DNA from: Candidatus Moraniibacteriota bacterium
GTDB taxonomy: Bacteria > Patescibacteriota > Minisyncoccia > Moranbacterales > UBA2206
NCBI GenBank assembly: GCA_026396205.1
Contig: JAPLXF010000014.1
Location: 1-13,590 of the forward strand
Reading direction: 5' to 3'
DNA: 13,590 nt
The position numbers and the translations under genes were made by a program. Below, piece by piece: positions 6,564 to 13,590 of the stretch (position 1 is the stretch's first letter; every line of letters begins with the position of its first letter). The notes under the pieces were generated by a model. It was not told the origin of the DNA, ran no database searches, and worked only from the letters and a program-made list of their open reading frames with translations.

Positions 6564-6964
6564 CTTTCGAAAAATTCAATTTTTCTCAAAAACAAATAAG
6601 CCAATATTATGATTCGGCCGTAAGAGATTTTAAAATTGCTTCCGAATCCGATGTCCCTGAAGTTTCTTTTCGCTTCTGTTATGATGCAATCCTAAAACTA
6701 GCTATAGCGGTTTGCGCCAGAAACGGCTTGCGGGTGAAATCCAAAAGAGGCCACCACATAGAGCTTATCCATAAATTATCTGAAATGATAAATTATCCTG
6801 AAATAGAAGTGATTGGAAATGAAATGAGATCAAAAAGAAATTTTGATTTATATGGAGGCGGCACCTTGATTTCTAAAAAGGAGGCTAAATCTTATATAGA
6901 GTGGACTAGGGATATATTTAAAAAGGTTGATGAATATTTACATAATAAATCGCGACTGTTTTAA
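6560..6964 (+). CDS. HEPN-domain protein, partner of the MNT gene
   Basis: 134 residues, all-helical, as usual for small HEPN proteins: AVRDFKIA, RFCYDAILKLAIAVCA, RGHHIELIHKLSEMI, then IGNEMRSKRNFDLYGG and a last helix, YIEWTRDIFKKVDEYL. HEPN toxins are typically ribonucleases with an R-x4-6-H motif. Here R90 and R93 are present, but the His position is occupied by the NFDLY segment (Y98) and no R-x4-6-H is visible. This may mark a HEPN subfamily with another catalytic set or a non-cleaving partner. It overlaps the MNT gene by 4 nt. The toxin role comes from the pairing; activity is uncertain. Confidence 0.82.
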   Translation: MTFEKFNFSQKQISQYYDSAVRDFKIASESDVPEVSFRFCYDAILKLAIAVCARNGLRVKSKRGHHIELIHKLSEMINYPEIEVIGNEMRSKRNFDLYGGGTLISKKEAKSYIEWTRDIFKKVDEYLHNKSRLF

Positions 6965-6973
6965 ATAAAACAA

Positions 6974-8530
6974 ATGAACAATATAAAGAAAATGATTAAT
7001 TTTATCAAGCAAAATTCCCGCTATGTTTTCGCTTTGGCGGTTTTGGTTTTGTTTTTTCTCATCAATCGCGCTTTTCCGGCGGAGGTTATCACTTCCGAAT
7101 CTTGCGCCGGCGGAACATGCCCGATCGCTTTGGAAGCGCCCAATTTGACTGACAAAGAACCGGCCTATTTCGCCAATGATGTTTTTAAATCTTCCACTAA
7201 ATAATATTTCCGCCTGACTTTCCAGATGAAATCGACCAAGGATTCCCGAATAATCATTGAAACTACCAATCCGCTGGATGAAGCCAAGGAAATAAAAACC
7301 ATTGATGTTCCCAAGTCCAATACTGATTTGTTTCAGGAAATGCTTTTTCCCACTGATGGGAATCGGACATATTCCGATATTCTCTTTGAAAAAACAAACA
7401 AGACCGATGGCGCCAACATCAGCGTTTCCGACATCCAAATTTCCAAACTCAATGTTATCAGCGATAAGGAATTTGCCAATTTTAAGCCGACTATCAAAGG
7501 CGAAATCGACTATAACATTCCGCTTTTGGAGCAAACGGTAAATTCCCGAAATTTCGACCAGCTTAAAGATCCGGATATAATTTTCGGCCAGCTTTTCAAA
7601 GCTTCAGCCGATTATATTACTGCCATAGAATTAGATATGGACATCATCAAGCAAAGCAACAACGGCGGCAGTAATTACAAATTGCAATTGCGCGAAGTTA
7701 ATTATGAGGAAGGCGGTCCGCCGGAAATCCGCAGTATTGTTTTGGCCGATCTCGGATTTTCCGTGGACGATTTGGCCAAATACCGCCAAGCAGACGGGAA
7801 ATATAAATTTCCGCTCTTTGCTAAAGTTGAGAAAGATAAATATTATTTCATCGGCATTGACAATGGAAAAATCGACGCCAATCAATTCAACTATTTGCGC
7901 CTTAAAGGAAATCCCAATGGAGAAATATTCCAAGACGGAATTCTAGCCGTTAAAACCAAAGGGCTGACTTATTCCACCACCGGTGATTTGTATTTCAAGT
8001 TTTTCGGCATCAAATTTAACGAATATAACGGCACTAGAATTTTGGGCGGGACGGTCATTTCCGACATCGGCCGAGGCAAGGGAACTTTCAAATACCAGCC
8101 CCGAGGCAACGGCTATGATTTGGCTGATTTGAATTCTTATACTTCCGACATCAGCTTTGATAGTGTTAAAAAATCCTTTGAAGGAGAAATTAAAACCAAT
8201 CAGGCATCTGATTTCAGCTACAAATTTGAAACTATTTTCCCTTTTGCTAAATTTCATATCTTTGCCAAACAGCCGGATGTAACTTGGAATCAGACTTCCA
8301 TTTTGTATTCTTTCGACCAAAAAAATTGGCAGGAAATTCCATCAATTGAAGCCAATGAAATTCTGCCTAATGAGCAGAAAATTCAAGGTATTCAGGCTTT
8401 TGACTCGACTATTTCTGAACTTATTCCCAAAAACATAATTTATCTGAAATTCCAGCCGAAAAATATCGACCCGGAAAAGAAAAGCTGGGGGATTGGCAAT
8501 TTTATCTTCGAAGCGGATTTGAAATTATAA
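6974..8530 (+). pseudogene. Exported beta-rich protein interrupted by an in-frame TAA
   Basis: Two open stretches lie in the same frame, separated only by TAA at 7202-7204. The first (76 codons) has an N-terminal membrane anchor or signal (SRYVFALAVLVLFFLI, about 16-31) followed by an exported segment with a CAGGTC motif. Beyond the stop the frame reads YFRLTFQMKSTKDSRIIIE, a beta-strand-like continuation, and runs to 8530. Without the stop the product would be about 518 residues. The ATG at 7226 has no Shine-Dalgarno and falls inside a strand, so it is probably not a natural start. The C-terminal part (SILYSFDQKNWQEIP) looks like an extracellular beta-sandwich. Family not identified; surface glycan binding or assembly is suggested by the neighbours. 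One base change could restore the gene. Confidence 0.65.
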
Positions 8531-8532
8531 TG

Positions 8533-8612
8533 TTTACCCCGTGGAATAAATTTGCCTCGGGCAAATTATCCCGCTTTAGCGGGATTATTCCATGGGGCGG
8601 GTAAATTTTTTT
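8533..8612. terminator. Branched palindrome followed by T7, probable terminator and mobile repeat
   Basis: Outer arms TTTACCC (8533-8539) and GGGTAAA (8599-8605), then CCCCGTGGAATAA (8537-8549) with TTATTCCATGGGG (8585-8597, one G-T pair), can close the structure in alternative registers. Inside are two hairpins: AATTTGCC/GGCAAATT (8549-8567) and ATCCCGC-TTTA-GCGGGAT (8568-8585). Seven T follow (8606-8612), as in an intrinsic terminator. The three-way-junction layout matches the in-gene repeat at 1463-1513. This fills the gap between the two disrupted genes. Confidence 0.7.
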
Positions 8613-8624
8613 AATTCAGACTAA

Positions 8625-10831
8625 ATGCGTCTTTTAATATTTTTAAAACGAAACAAATATTTTTTATTAGGCTTTTTAGTTTTAGTTTGGGTTATTTTTA
8701 TCAACCTTTTTCCTAGGGGTTATGTTTTTGGCGGGGGAGACACAACACAATTCATAAACTTAAAAGAAAACTATTGGCAGCTGCTGTATGATTGGAACGG
8801 TTCAGCCGCTTTTTTTTATTTCATTTTTTTCGTTTTGGATAAAATCGGCTTCAGCAATTCTATCCAATTATCCTTTCATCTGGGTTTTATTATTTTCGGC
8901 GCCTATATTTCTTTTTGGATTTTTTCTAAAATATTATTTAAAAGCGCCTCTGATTTATCCAGAACCTTGGTTTCGCTTTTTTACGCGTTAAATTTATACA
9001 CTTTATTCTTATTTACCGGCAATTGGGGCTATTCTTATTTCCCATCTCTGTATGTTTTTATTCCGATTCTAATCGGACTATTTGTTAAATTTATAAAAAC
9101 CGAAAAAATTATATATGGCATTTTTTTTGCTTTGATTTTATTTCTAGCTTCTTCCGGATTCGGCAATCCGGCTTTCGCATTATCGTTTGCGCTTTTTATT
9201 TTTACACTTACACTATGTTTGATTATTTTTGGCTATATAAATCCCGCACCTTCCTACGGAGTATTAAACTCGCAACAAGCTACTAATTTTCCTGGAAGGT
9301 GCGGGATAAAATTAAGCTGGAATTTAACACTAAAAATTTTTGCCATTGCCTTGCTTTCTATTCTAGCTAGCTTGTTTTGGATTTTACCACTCATTTCGTT
9401 TGTGAAAAGCGGATTGGAAGGTTTAAACACATCTAATATTTTAGATTTTGATTTATGGCTCCGGAAGTCCGCTAGCCCAATTTTAAACACTTTGAGCCTT
9501 CTGAATTTTACCGGCGATCATTTTCCTTTGAACTTTTACTACAAAAATTTCTCCGGGTTTAAAAATTTATTCATTCTTATCTCTTTCATTCCGATAATTT
9601 TGATATTTTGCGGATTATGGCTATCTAAAAAATTTAAAAACAAGATTTTGTTCTTTTCTCTTTCGGCTTTGCTGGCGATTTCCACCTTTGGGGATTTAAT
9701 GTTTTGCGCGGTTTTGATAAGACTGCTATCTATATTCCTTTTTTGCTTTCCGCTTTGATGCTATTTATTTTAAATGAAATTAAAGTGAGAAAATTTATCT
9801 ACATTTTATTTTTTCTTATTTTAATAACACCACTTCCATTTTATTTAGGAAAACTTCAGCAAACCGCCGGGCAAAGAGTTGATTCCAAAAGCGATTACAA
9901 GAAAGCTTCCATGAGTTTTTTGATAAAAATTCCGGATGAATATTATAAAATCAGAAAAACAATCAATAGTGATTCTGAAAAATCACAAATTGGCATATTG
10001 CCGGCTACTCGCAATGACGGAAGCGGAATTGTCAGCTATCCTAAGTGGAAATTATATGGAGCCGATATAACTTGGCATCTTTATAATAAGAATTTCATTT
10101 CTCCAAATACTAATTATTTGTCAGATTGGAATTTTCAAAGTGAATTCAGCAATGATTATTTTGGCAATTACAATTGGTTGATTAAACTTTTGGGAATGAT
10201 GAATTCCAAATATATTATTTTTCACAAAGACGCGCCGGAAGATTCGGTCGCGCAGTCGGAATTTAAGATGCGGATTCTGGAACAAGATGGTTTGATTAAA
10301 AATTTAGAGGAAAACGATTACTTTATTCTATACAAAATTTCCGATGATTATTTTATTCCGTATATTTCATGGCAGAAAGAAAACATCCCTATCCTTCCAA
10401 ATATTCGGTCGATTGAAACTAATTTTGATAAAATTAAAAATTCCGTAACTTCGGTCGATTTTAAAGAAATCAACCCCAAGAAATTTGAAATTAAATACAC
10501 CGGTAATAATTTTCCCCAAAATATAATTTTAGCCGAAACTTTCAATCCGTTGTGGAAAGCGTACTACATCACCAAGACCGGCAAGGAAATTGAAATTAAA
10601 GATCATTTTCTGGCTAGAGGCTATGCTAACGGATGGAAACTTGCCCCGTCGAATGACTTGGGGATTGATCCAAAAATATCGGCTAACAAAATCATTATTG
10701 AGTATTACCCGACGCGCCTGATGTGGCGGGGGATTTGGATAAGCGCAGTTACGGTTTTACTGTTGATTATATACTTGGCTTGCCCCGTTGCCTTGAAAAT
10801 TTATAAAAAATTTAAAGCTTTTAAAAAATAG
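8625..10831 (+). pseudogene. Frameshifted GT-C-like membrane protein, paralogue of the first gene
   Basis: Two overlapping frames together make one protein of about 735 residues. The first (8625-9758) begins with a membrane anchor, PRGYVFGGGDTTQF, and about eight hydrophobic segments. The second is open through 9690-10831 and contains FNVLRGFDKTAIYIPF, an external domain, an AETFNPLWKAYY motif, GYANGW and a last helix, IWISAVTVLLLIIYL. Each part covers a different section of the same architecture as 3-2471. The switch must lie near 9690-9703, where one base, or a deletion of 3n+1 bases, is missing (TTTGGGGA to GGATTTAAT). The paralogue has about 18 residues more at this point, which favours a small deletion over a single-base loss. 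After the switch the first frame ends in an unrelated hydrophobic tail. Role as for the first gene: outer-face transfer of lipid-linked sugars, inferred. Confidence 0.72.
9241..9307. repeat. 67-bp palindromic insert inside the frameshifted membrane gene
   Basis: Perfect 14-bp terminal inverted repeats, ATCCCGCACCTTCC (9241-9254) and GGAAGGTGCGGGAT (9294-9307), enclose a GAGT/ACTC hairpin (9259-9271). It is translated in frame as an odd polar stretch (PAPSYGVLNSQQATNFPGRC) between two membrane helices, which looks like an inserted loop. Confidence 0.75.
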
Positions 10832-10866
10832 GCAACTGGGGTACAATATTACTGGAGAAATAAATT

Positions 10867-10992
10867 TGTCATTCCGGCCTCCGAGCCGCCTGCCTGCCGG
10901 CAAGGCAGGGAATCCAGAATTAAATAATATTTTCTAGATTCCGTGTCCCCAAGGTCATTTGCAATGACGGGATAAACAAGCACGGAATGACA
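10867..10992. repeat. 126-bp intergenic palindromic element with TGTCATTCCG ends
   Basis: Terminal inverted repeats TGTCATTCCG (10867-10876) and CGGAATGACA (10983-10992) enclose three smaller hairpins: CCTGCCT/AGGCAGG (10889-10909), GGAATCCAGAA/TTCTAGATTCC with one mismatch (about 10909-10941) and GTCATT-TGC-AATGAC (10954-10968). It fills most of the 175-bp gap 10832-11006 and has no coding capacity. TGTCATTCC-ended palindromes are dispersed non-coding repeats in many bacteria; this copy is MITE-like. Confidence 0.75.
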
Positions 10993-11006
10993 GTTTAAAT
11001 ATAGCT

Positions 11007-11342
11007 ATGAACAAAGAACTTATCAAAAAAATATTTATTAAAAGAAATATCGACATTCTTTTTGTCGCCATTGCTATTTTGATGGGCGCTTATTTCAATT
11101 GGAAAATAATTGAAATTATTATTTTCGGCATTTTCATTTGGATTATTCTCAATCCGGTTCCTAGCCGCCTGACCGCTATTCCAGCGCTGGGCTTTTTAGT
11201 AGTTACGCCTTTTCTGCTGATTTTCAAAAATCAAGTTTTGGCTGAAGAAACAGCTATTTACGCTTATTATTTTTTAATTATGTCAGTGGTTATGGGAATT
11301 TACGAGATTAGAAAAGAAGACCACGATCATGGAACCCCGTAA
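11007..11342 (+). CDS. Small four-helix membrane protein
   Basis: 111 residues with four hydrophobic segments: about 15-31 (IDILFVAIAILMGAYF), 34-50 (IIEIIIFGIFIWIILNPV), 57-73 (AIPALGFLVVTPFLLIF) and 83-99 (AIYAYYFLIMSVVMGIY). A charged tail, EIRKEDHDHG, follows. No family is recognised. It lies just before a polyprenyl-phosphate glycosyltransferase and may be an accessory in the same surface glycan pathway. The last codons and the stop run into a GC-rich hairpin (11335-11367), so its original C-terminus may have been changed by a repeat. The start ATG follows the 126-bp repeat by 14 nt without a Shine-Dalgarno. Confidence 0.7.
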   Translation: MNKELIKKIFIKRNIDILFVAIAILMGAYFNWKIIEIIIFGIFIWIILNPVPSRLTAIPALGFLVVTPFLLIFKNQVLAEETAIYAYYFLIMSVVMGIYEIRKEDHDHGTP

Positions 11343-11367
11343 AGTCGCCTCATCGGCGACCACGGGG
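11335..11367. repeat. Hairpin overlapping the stop codon of the small membrane protein
   Basis: CCCCGT (11335-11340) and ACGGGG (11362-11367) enclose GTCGCC/GGCGAC (11344-11360). The CCCCGT start resembles the element at 8533-8605. There is no T-run after it, so it is not a standard intrinsic terminator. Confidence 0.65.
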
Positions 11368-11398
11368 CAGGCACATAACAATTTAAAATTTTAAAATT

Positions 11399-12337
11399 AT
11401 GGATGAAAAAACTTATCTATCAGTTGTTGCTCCTTTATACAACGAGGAGGGCAATGCCAAACAACTGCATAGTGAAATTGTAACCGCCTGCCAAAAAATC
11501 GGCCGGCCTTTTGAAGTAATTTTTGTGGATGACGGTTCAACTGATAAAACGGCCGAGGTTTGCAAAAATTTGTCGCCGCTGAAATTTATTCAGTTCCGCC
11601 GCAACTTCGGGCAGACCGCCGGTTTTGATGCCGGAATCAAGGCCGCCCAAGGCGAAATTATCATCACGATGGACGGCGACCTACAAAACGACCCGGCCGA
11701 TATTCCTTTGCTCTTGGAAAAAATGAAGGAAGGTTATGATGTAGTTTCCGGCTGGCGTTTCCAAAGAAAAGATCCGCTGGGCAAAAAAATCTCGTCTCGC
11801 CTAGCCAATTTTGTCCGCCAGATTTTAATCAAAGACAATATCCATGACAGCGGCTGCGGGCTTAAAGCCTACAAGAAAGAATGCTTTAATGATGTCGATC
11901 TTTTCGGCGAAATGCACCGCTTCATTCCGGCCATTTTGGAACTGGACGGTTTCAAGGTCGGCGAAGTGAAAGTTTCGCACCGTCCGCGCATCCATGGCCA
12001 AACCAAATACAACTGGAAGCGGGGAATCAAGGGCGGCGTGGATATGCTTTCCATTTGGTTTTGGCGAAAATACGCCAACCGCTCGCTCCATCTTTTTGGC
12101 GGAGGCGGAATTCTTTTTTCCTTTGTCGGCATTGGTATTTTAATTTGGATGGCTATAGAAAAAATATTTTATCATCAGGCTATCGCCGAAAGGATTTGGC
12201 CGCTGATGGGTGCGCTGTTTTTTATGGTCGGCATCCAACTTTTCATTTCCGGCCTGATATCCGATATCTTGATAAAAAATTATTACAAAAGCCGCCATCG
12301 GATGAACTACTCCATAAAAGAAATAATCAATCAATGA
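11399..12337 (+). CDS. GT2 glycosyltransferase, GtrB/DPM1-like, membrane-anchored
   Basis: 312 residues. The GT-A domain (about 6-200) has PLYNEEGN, VDDGSTD (D44-D45), the NFGQTAGFDAGI segment, the DGD metal-binding motif (92-94, MDGDLQNDP), SGWR (117-120) and DSGCGLKAY. Two C-terminal membrane helices follow (about 233-253 and 267-291), then a basic tail. This is the layout of polyprenyl-phosphate glucosyl/mannosyl transferases such as GtrB and bacterial DPM1 homologues, which move a sugar from a nucleotide donor to undecaprenyl phosphate at the inner face of the membrane. The product would feed outer-face GT-C-type enzymes like those at 3-2471 and 8625-10831. The sugar cannot be told from sequence. 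All catalytic residues look intact. Confidence 0.9.
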   Translation: MDEKTYLSVVAPLYNEEGNAKQLHSEIVTACQKIGRPFEVIFVDDGSTDKTAEVCKNLSPLKFIQFRRNFGQTAGFDAGIKAAQGEIIITMDGDLQNDPADIPLLLEKMKEGYDVVSGWRFQRKDPLGKKISSRLANFVRQILIKDNIHDSGCGLKAYKKECFNDVDLFGEMHRFIPAILELDGFKVGEVKVSHRPRIHGQTKYNWKRGIKGGVDMLSIWFWRKYANRSLHLFGGGGILFSFVGIGILIWMAIEKIFYHQAIAERIWPLMGALFFMVGIQLFISGLISDILIKNYYKSRHRMNYSIKEIINQ

Positions 12338-12350
12338 TTATTTATTATCC

Positions 12351-12411
12351 AGTTAACGAGTTAGAAAGTTAACGGGTTAAAATTTAACTCGTGAACCCGT
12401 GAACTCGTTAA
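12351..12411. repeat. Intergenic cluster of TTAACGAGTT-type inverted repeats
   Basis: TTAACGAGTT (12353-12362) pairs with AACTCGTTAA (12402-12411), and ACGGGTT (12372-12378) with AACCCGT (12394-12400), around an A/T-rich centre. Five variants of one about 10-nt unit alternate in orientation. It ends 10 nt before the GT4 start codon and could fold in the leader or serve as a multi-site operator. Confidence 0.65.
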
Positions 12412-12421
12412 TGATTTAATA

Positions 12422-13585
12422 ATGAAAATATTATTTTTTAATTACGAATATCCGCCTTTGGGCGGAGGCGCCGGCAATGCTACTTTTTATATTCTCAAGG
12501 AACTTTCCAAAATTACTGATTTGGAAATAGATTTAATAACTTCTTCTCCGGATGAAAAATATCGTGAGGAAAAAATCGGAGACAATATTAGAATTTATAA
12601 ACTGCCTATCGGAAAGAATGAAAAAAATCTGCATTTCCAATCCCAAAAAGATTTGCTGGTTTATGCCTGGAAAGCCTACTTTTTTGCCAGAAAGCTCATC
12701 CGCCGGCTGGCGGAAGAAAATACAAAATACGATTTGTCCCATTCATTCTTTGGGGTACCCTGCGGCTTTATTTCCTACTGCCTAAAAAGACGCTTTAAAA
12801 TCCCCTACATCGTGTCGCTTCGGGGAGCTGACGTTCCAGGCTATTCGGAGCGTTTCCCGGCCATATACTTCATTTTAAAGCCTCTGATAAGAAGGATTTG
12901 GTCCAACGCCGACTTTGTCGTTTCCAATAGCCAAGGCCTGAAGGATTTGGCCATAAAAACTAATTGCCGTCAAGAAATTGGCATCATACCCAACGGTATT
13001 GATACGAGCCAATTCAAGCCCCACTTGGAAGCCTCGCTTCCAAGTAATGATTTTAAAATTCTCTGTGTTTCCCGAATTACAGAAAGAAAGGGAATAAAGT
13101 ATTTAATTGAGGCGATGAAATATCTGCCGGAAATTATAACACTGGAAATAGTCGGGGAAGGGAATGAAAAAGAAAAATTGGAAAAGCTGGCGGAAAATTT
13201 AAAGCTTAAAAACAGGATTAAATTTTTAGGTTTAATCTCGCACGAAAAATTGCCGGAAATTTATCAAAGCGCTTACGTTTTTGTCTTGCCTTCACTTAAC
13301 GAGGGGATGAGCAATACGATTCTAGAAGCGCTGGCAGCAGGTCTCCCAATAATCGCCACTGATACCGGCGGAACCAAGGAACTTCTGCGAGACGGAGAAA
13401 ATGGTTTTATCATCCAAATGAAAAATGCTAAGAATATTGCGGAAAAAATTGAAAAACTAATGGCTGACGATACTTTGCGAAAAAATATGTCCTTGGTCAG
13501 CCGAAAAAAAGCGGAAAGTTTGAGCTGGAAAAATGTCGCCGACAAATATTTGAGCCTTTATGAAAAAATTTACCCTATTAAATAA
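12422..13585 (+). CDS. GT4 family glycosyltransferase
   Basis: 387 residues, normal length for GT4 (GT-B fold). The N-terminal domain has the glycine-rich PPLGGGAGNAT loop (11-21), the LRGADVPGY motif (133-141), VVSNSQGL and IPNGIDTSQF (189-198). The C-terminal donor-binding domain has VSRITERKGIKYLIEA (R218, K223), the LPSLNEGMSNTILEAL E-x7-E motif (E294, E302) and ATDTGGTKELL. It is a cytoplasmic or membrane-associated enzyme transferring a sugar from a nucleotide or polyprenyl donor, likely in the same glycan pathway as the GT2 upstream. Between the two domains, residues 201-209 (HLEASLPSN) are encoded by a perfect hairpin, apparently a repeat inserted in the linker. The stop lies 5 nt from the window edge, so the gene is complete. 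Confidence 0.92.
   Translation: MKILFFNYEYPPLGGGAGNATFYILKELSKITDLEIDLITSSPDEKYREEKIGDNIRIYKLPIGKNEKNLHFQSQKDLLVYAWKAYFFARKLIRRLAEENTKYDLSHSFFGVPCGFISYCLKRRFKIPYIVSLRGADVPGYSERFPAIYFILKPLIRRIWSNADFVVSNSQGLKDLAIKTNCRQEIGIIPNGIDTSQFKPHLEASLPSNDFKILCVSRITERKGIKYLIEAMKYLPEIITLEIVGEGNEKEKLEKLAENLKLKNRIKFLGLISHEKLPEIYQSAYVFVLPSLNEGMSNTILEALAAGLPIIATDTGGTKELLRDGENGFIIQMKNAKNIAEKIEKLMADDTLRKNMSLVSRKKAESLSWKNVADKYLSLYEKIYPIK
13023..13045. repeat. Perfect 10-bp hairpin in the GT4 interdomain linker
   Basis: ACTTGGAAGC (13023-13032), loop CTC, GCTTCCAAGT (13036-13045). It encodes HLEASLPSN exactly where GT4 proteins have a variable linker between the two Rossmann domains, so an insertion there would be tolerated. 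Confidence 0.7.
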
Positions 13586-13590
13586 ATTTT

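Noticed and set aside
7202..7204. TAA recoded as an amino acid
   Set aside because: TAA ends several other genes in the window, including RhuM, HEPN and both glycosyltransferases or their neighbours, so it works as a stop here.
6938..7534. 198-codon open frame on the minus strand
   Set aside because: It mirrors the exported-protein gene and the end of the HEPN gene, with no domain, start signal or spacing to support it.
9154..9171. CCGGATT/AATCCGG hairpin in the second GT-C-like gene
   Set aside because: Short 7-bp stem coding SGFGNP, probably a natural family motif. No related copy is seen, so chance is likely.
9690..9703. Programmed -1 frameshift
   Set aside because: There is no good slippery heptamer with a following stable structure, and comparison with the paralogue suggests missing residues. 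Mutation or assembly error is the simpler reading.
11335..11367. Intrinsic terminator after the small membrane protein
   Set aside because: The stem is good, but no T-run follows and the next gene continues the same operon 32 nt later.
12351..12411. CRISPR array
   Set aside because: Units are about 10 nt, alternate in orientation and lack regular spacers.

Overview
The window reads as low-GC bacterial DNA with short gene spacing and few clear Shine-Dalgarno sequences. Every supportable gene lies on the + strand. Many GC-rich palindromic repeats lie between genes and also inside them. Together with the gene families (RhuM, MNT-HEPN, large GT-C-like membrane proteins, GtrB-like GT2, GT4), this suggests a member of the Candidate Phyla Radiation (Patescibacteria, Parcubacteria-like). 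That placement is inferred from style; no marker gene is present.

Layout. (1) 3-2471: the C-terminal ~820 residues of a very large membrane protein whose start lies off the left edge. Its exported half is loaded with in-frame palindromic repeats. (2) 2506-6964: an accessory island holding a full-length RhuM gene; a wHTH-phosphoribosyltransferase gene with its own strong promoter and a perfect 11-bp inverted-repeat operator; an unrecognised 300-aa gene 3 nt behind it; a truncated second RhuM; and a wHTH-MNT nucleotidyltransferase plus HEPN pair behind a promoter with two tandem 19-nt operator repeats. (3) 6974-10831: an exported beta-rich protein broken by an in-frame TAA, then a paralogue of the first membrane protein broken by a frameshift. 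A branched palindrome that can act as a terminator separates them. (4) 10867-13585: a 126-bp palindromic repeat, a small four-helix membrane protein, a GtrB/DPM1-like GT2, a repeat-rich spacer and a GT4 glycosyltransferase.

Interpretation. Regions 1, 3 and 4 look like one cell-surface glycan locus. The GT2 would load a sugar onto a polyprenyl phosphate, the GT-C-like proteins would use such lipid-linked sugars on the outer face, and the GT4 would work in the cytoplasm. The island sits between the two GT-C paralogues and has a toxin-antitoxin/defence flavour.

The most unusual signals are two. First, a hairpin occupies exactly the same codons of both RhuM genes, although stem sequence and encoded residues have diverged (compensating changes). 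Second, a family of branched palindromes is found both between genes and in frame inside coding sequences. Two neighbouring genes being disrupted could be real decay or assembly error; the sequence alone cannot tell.
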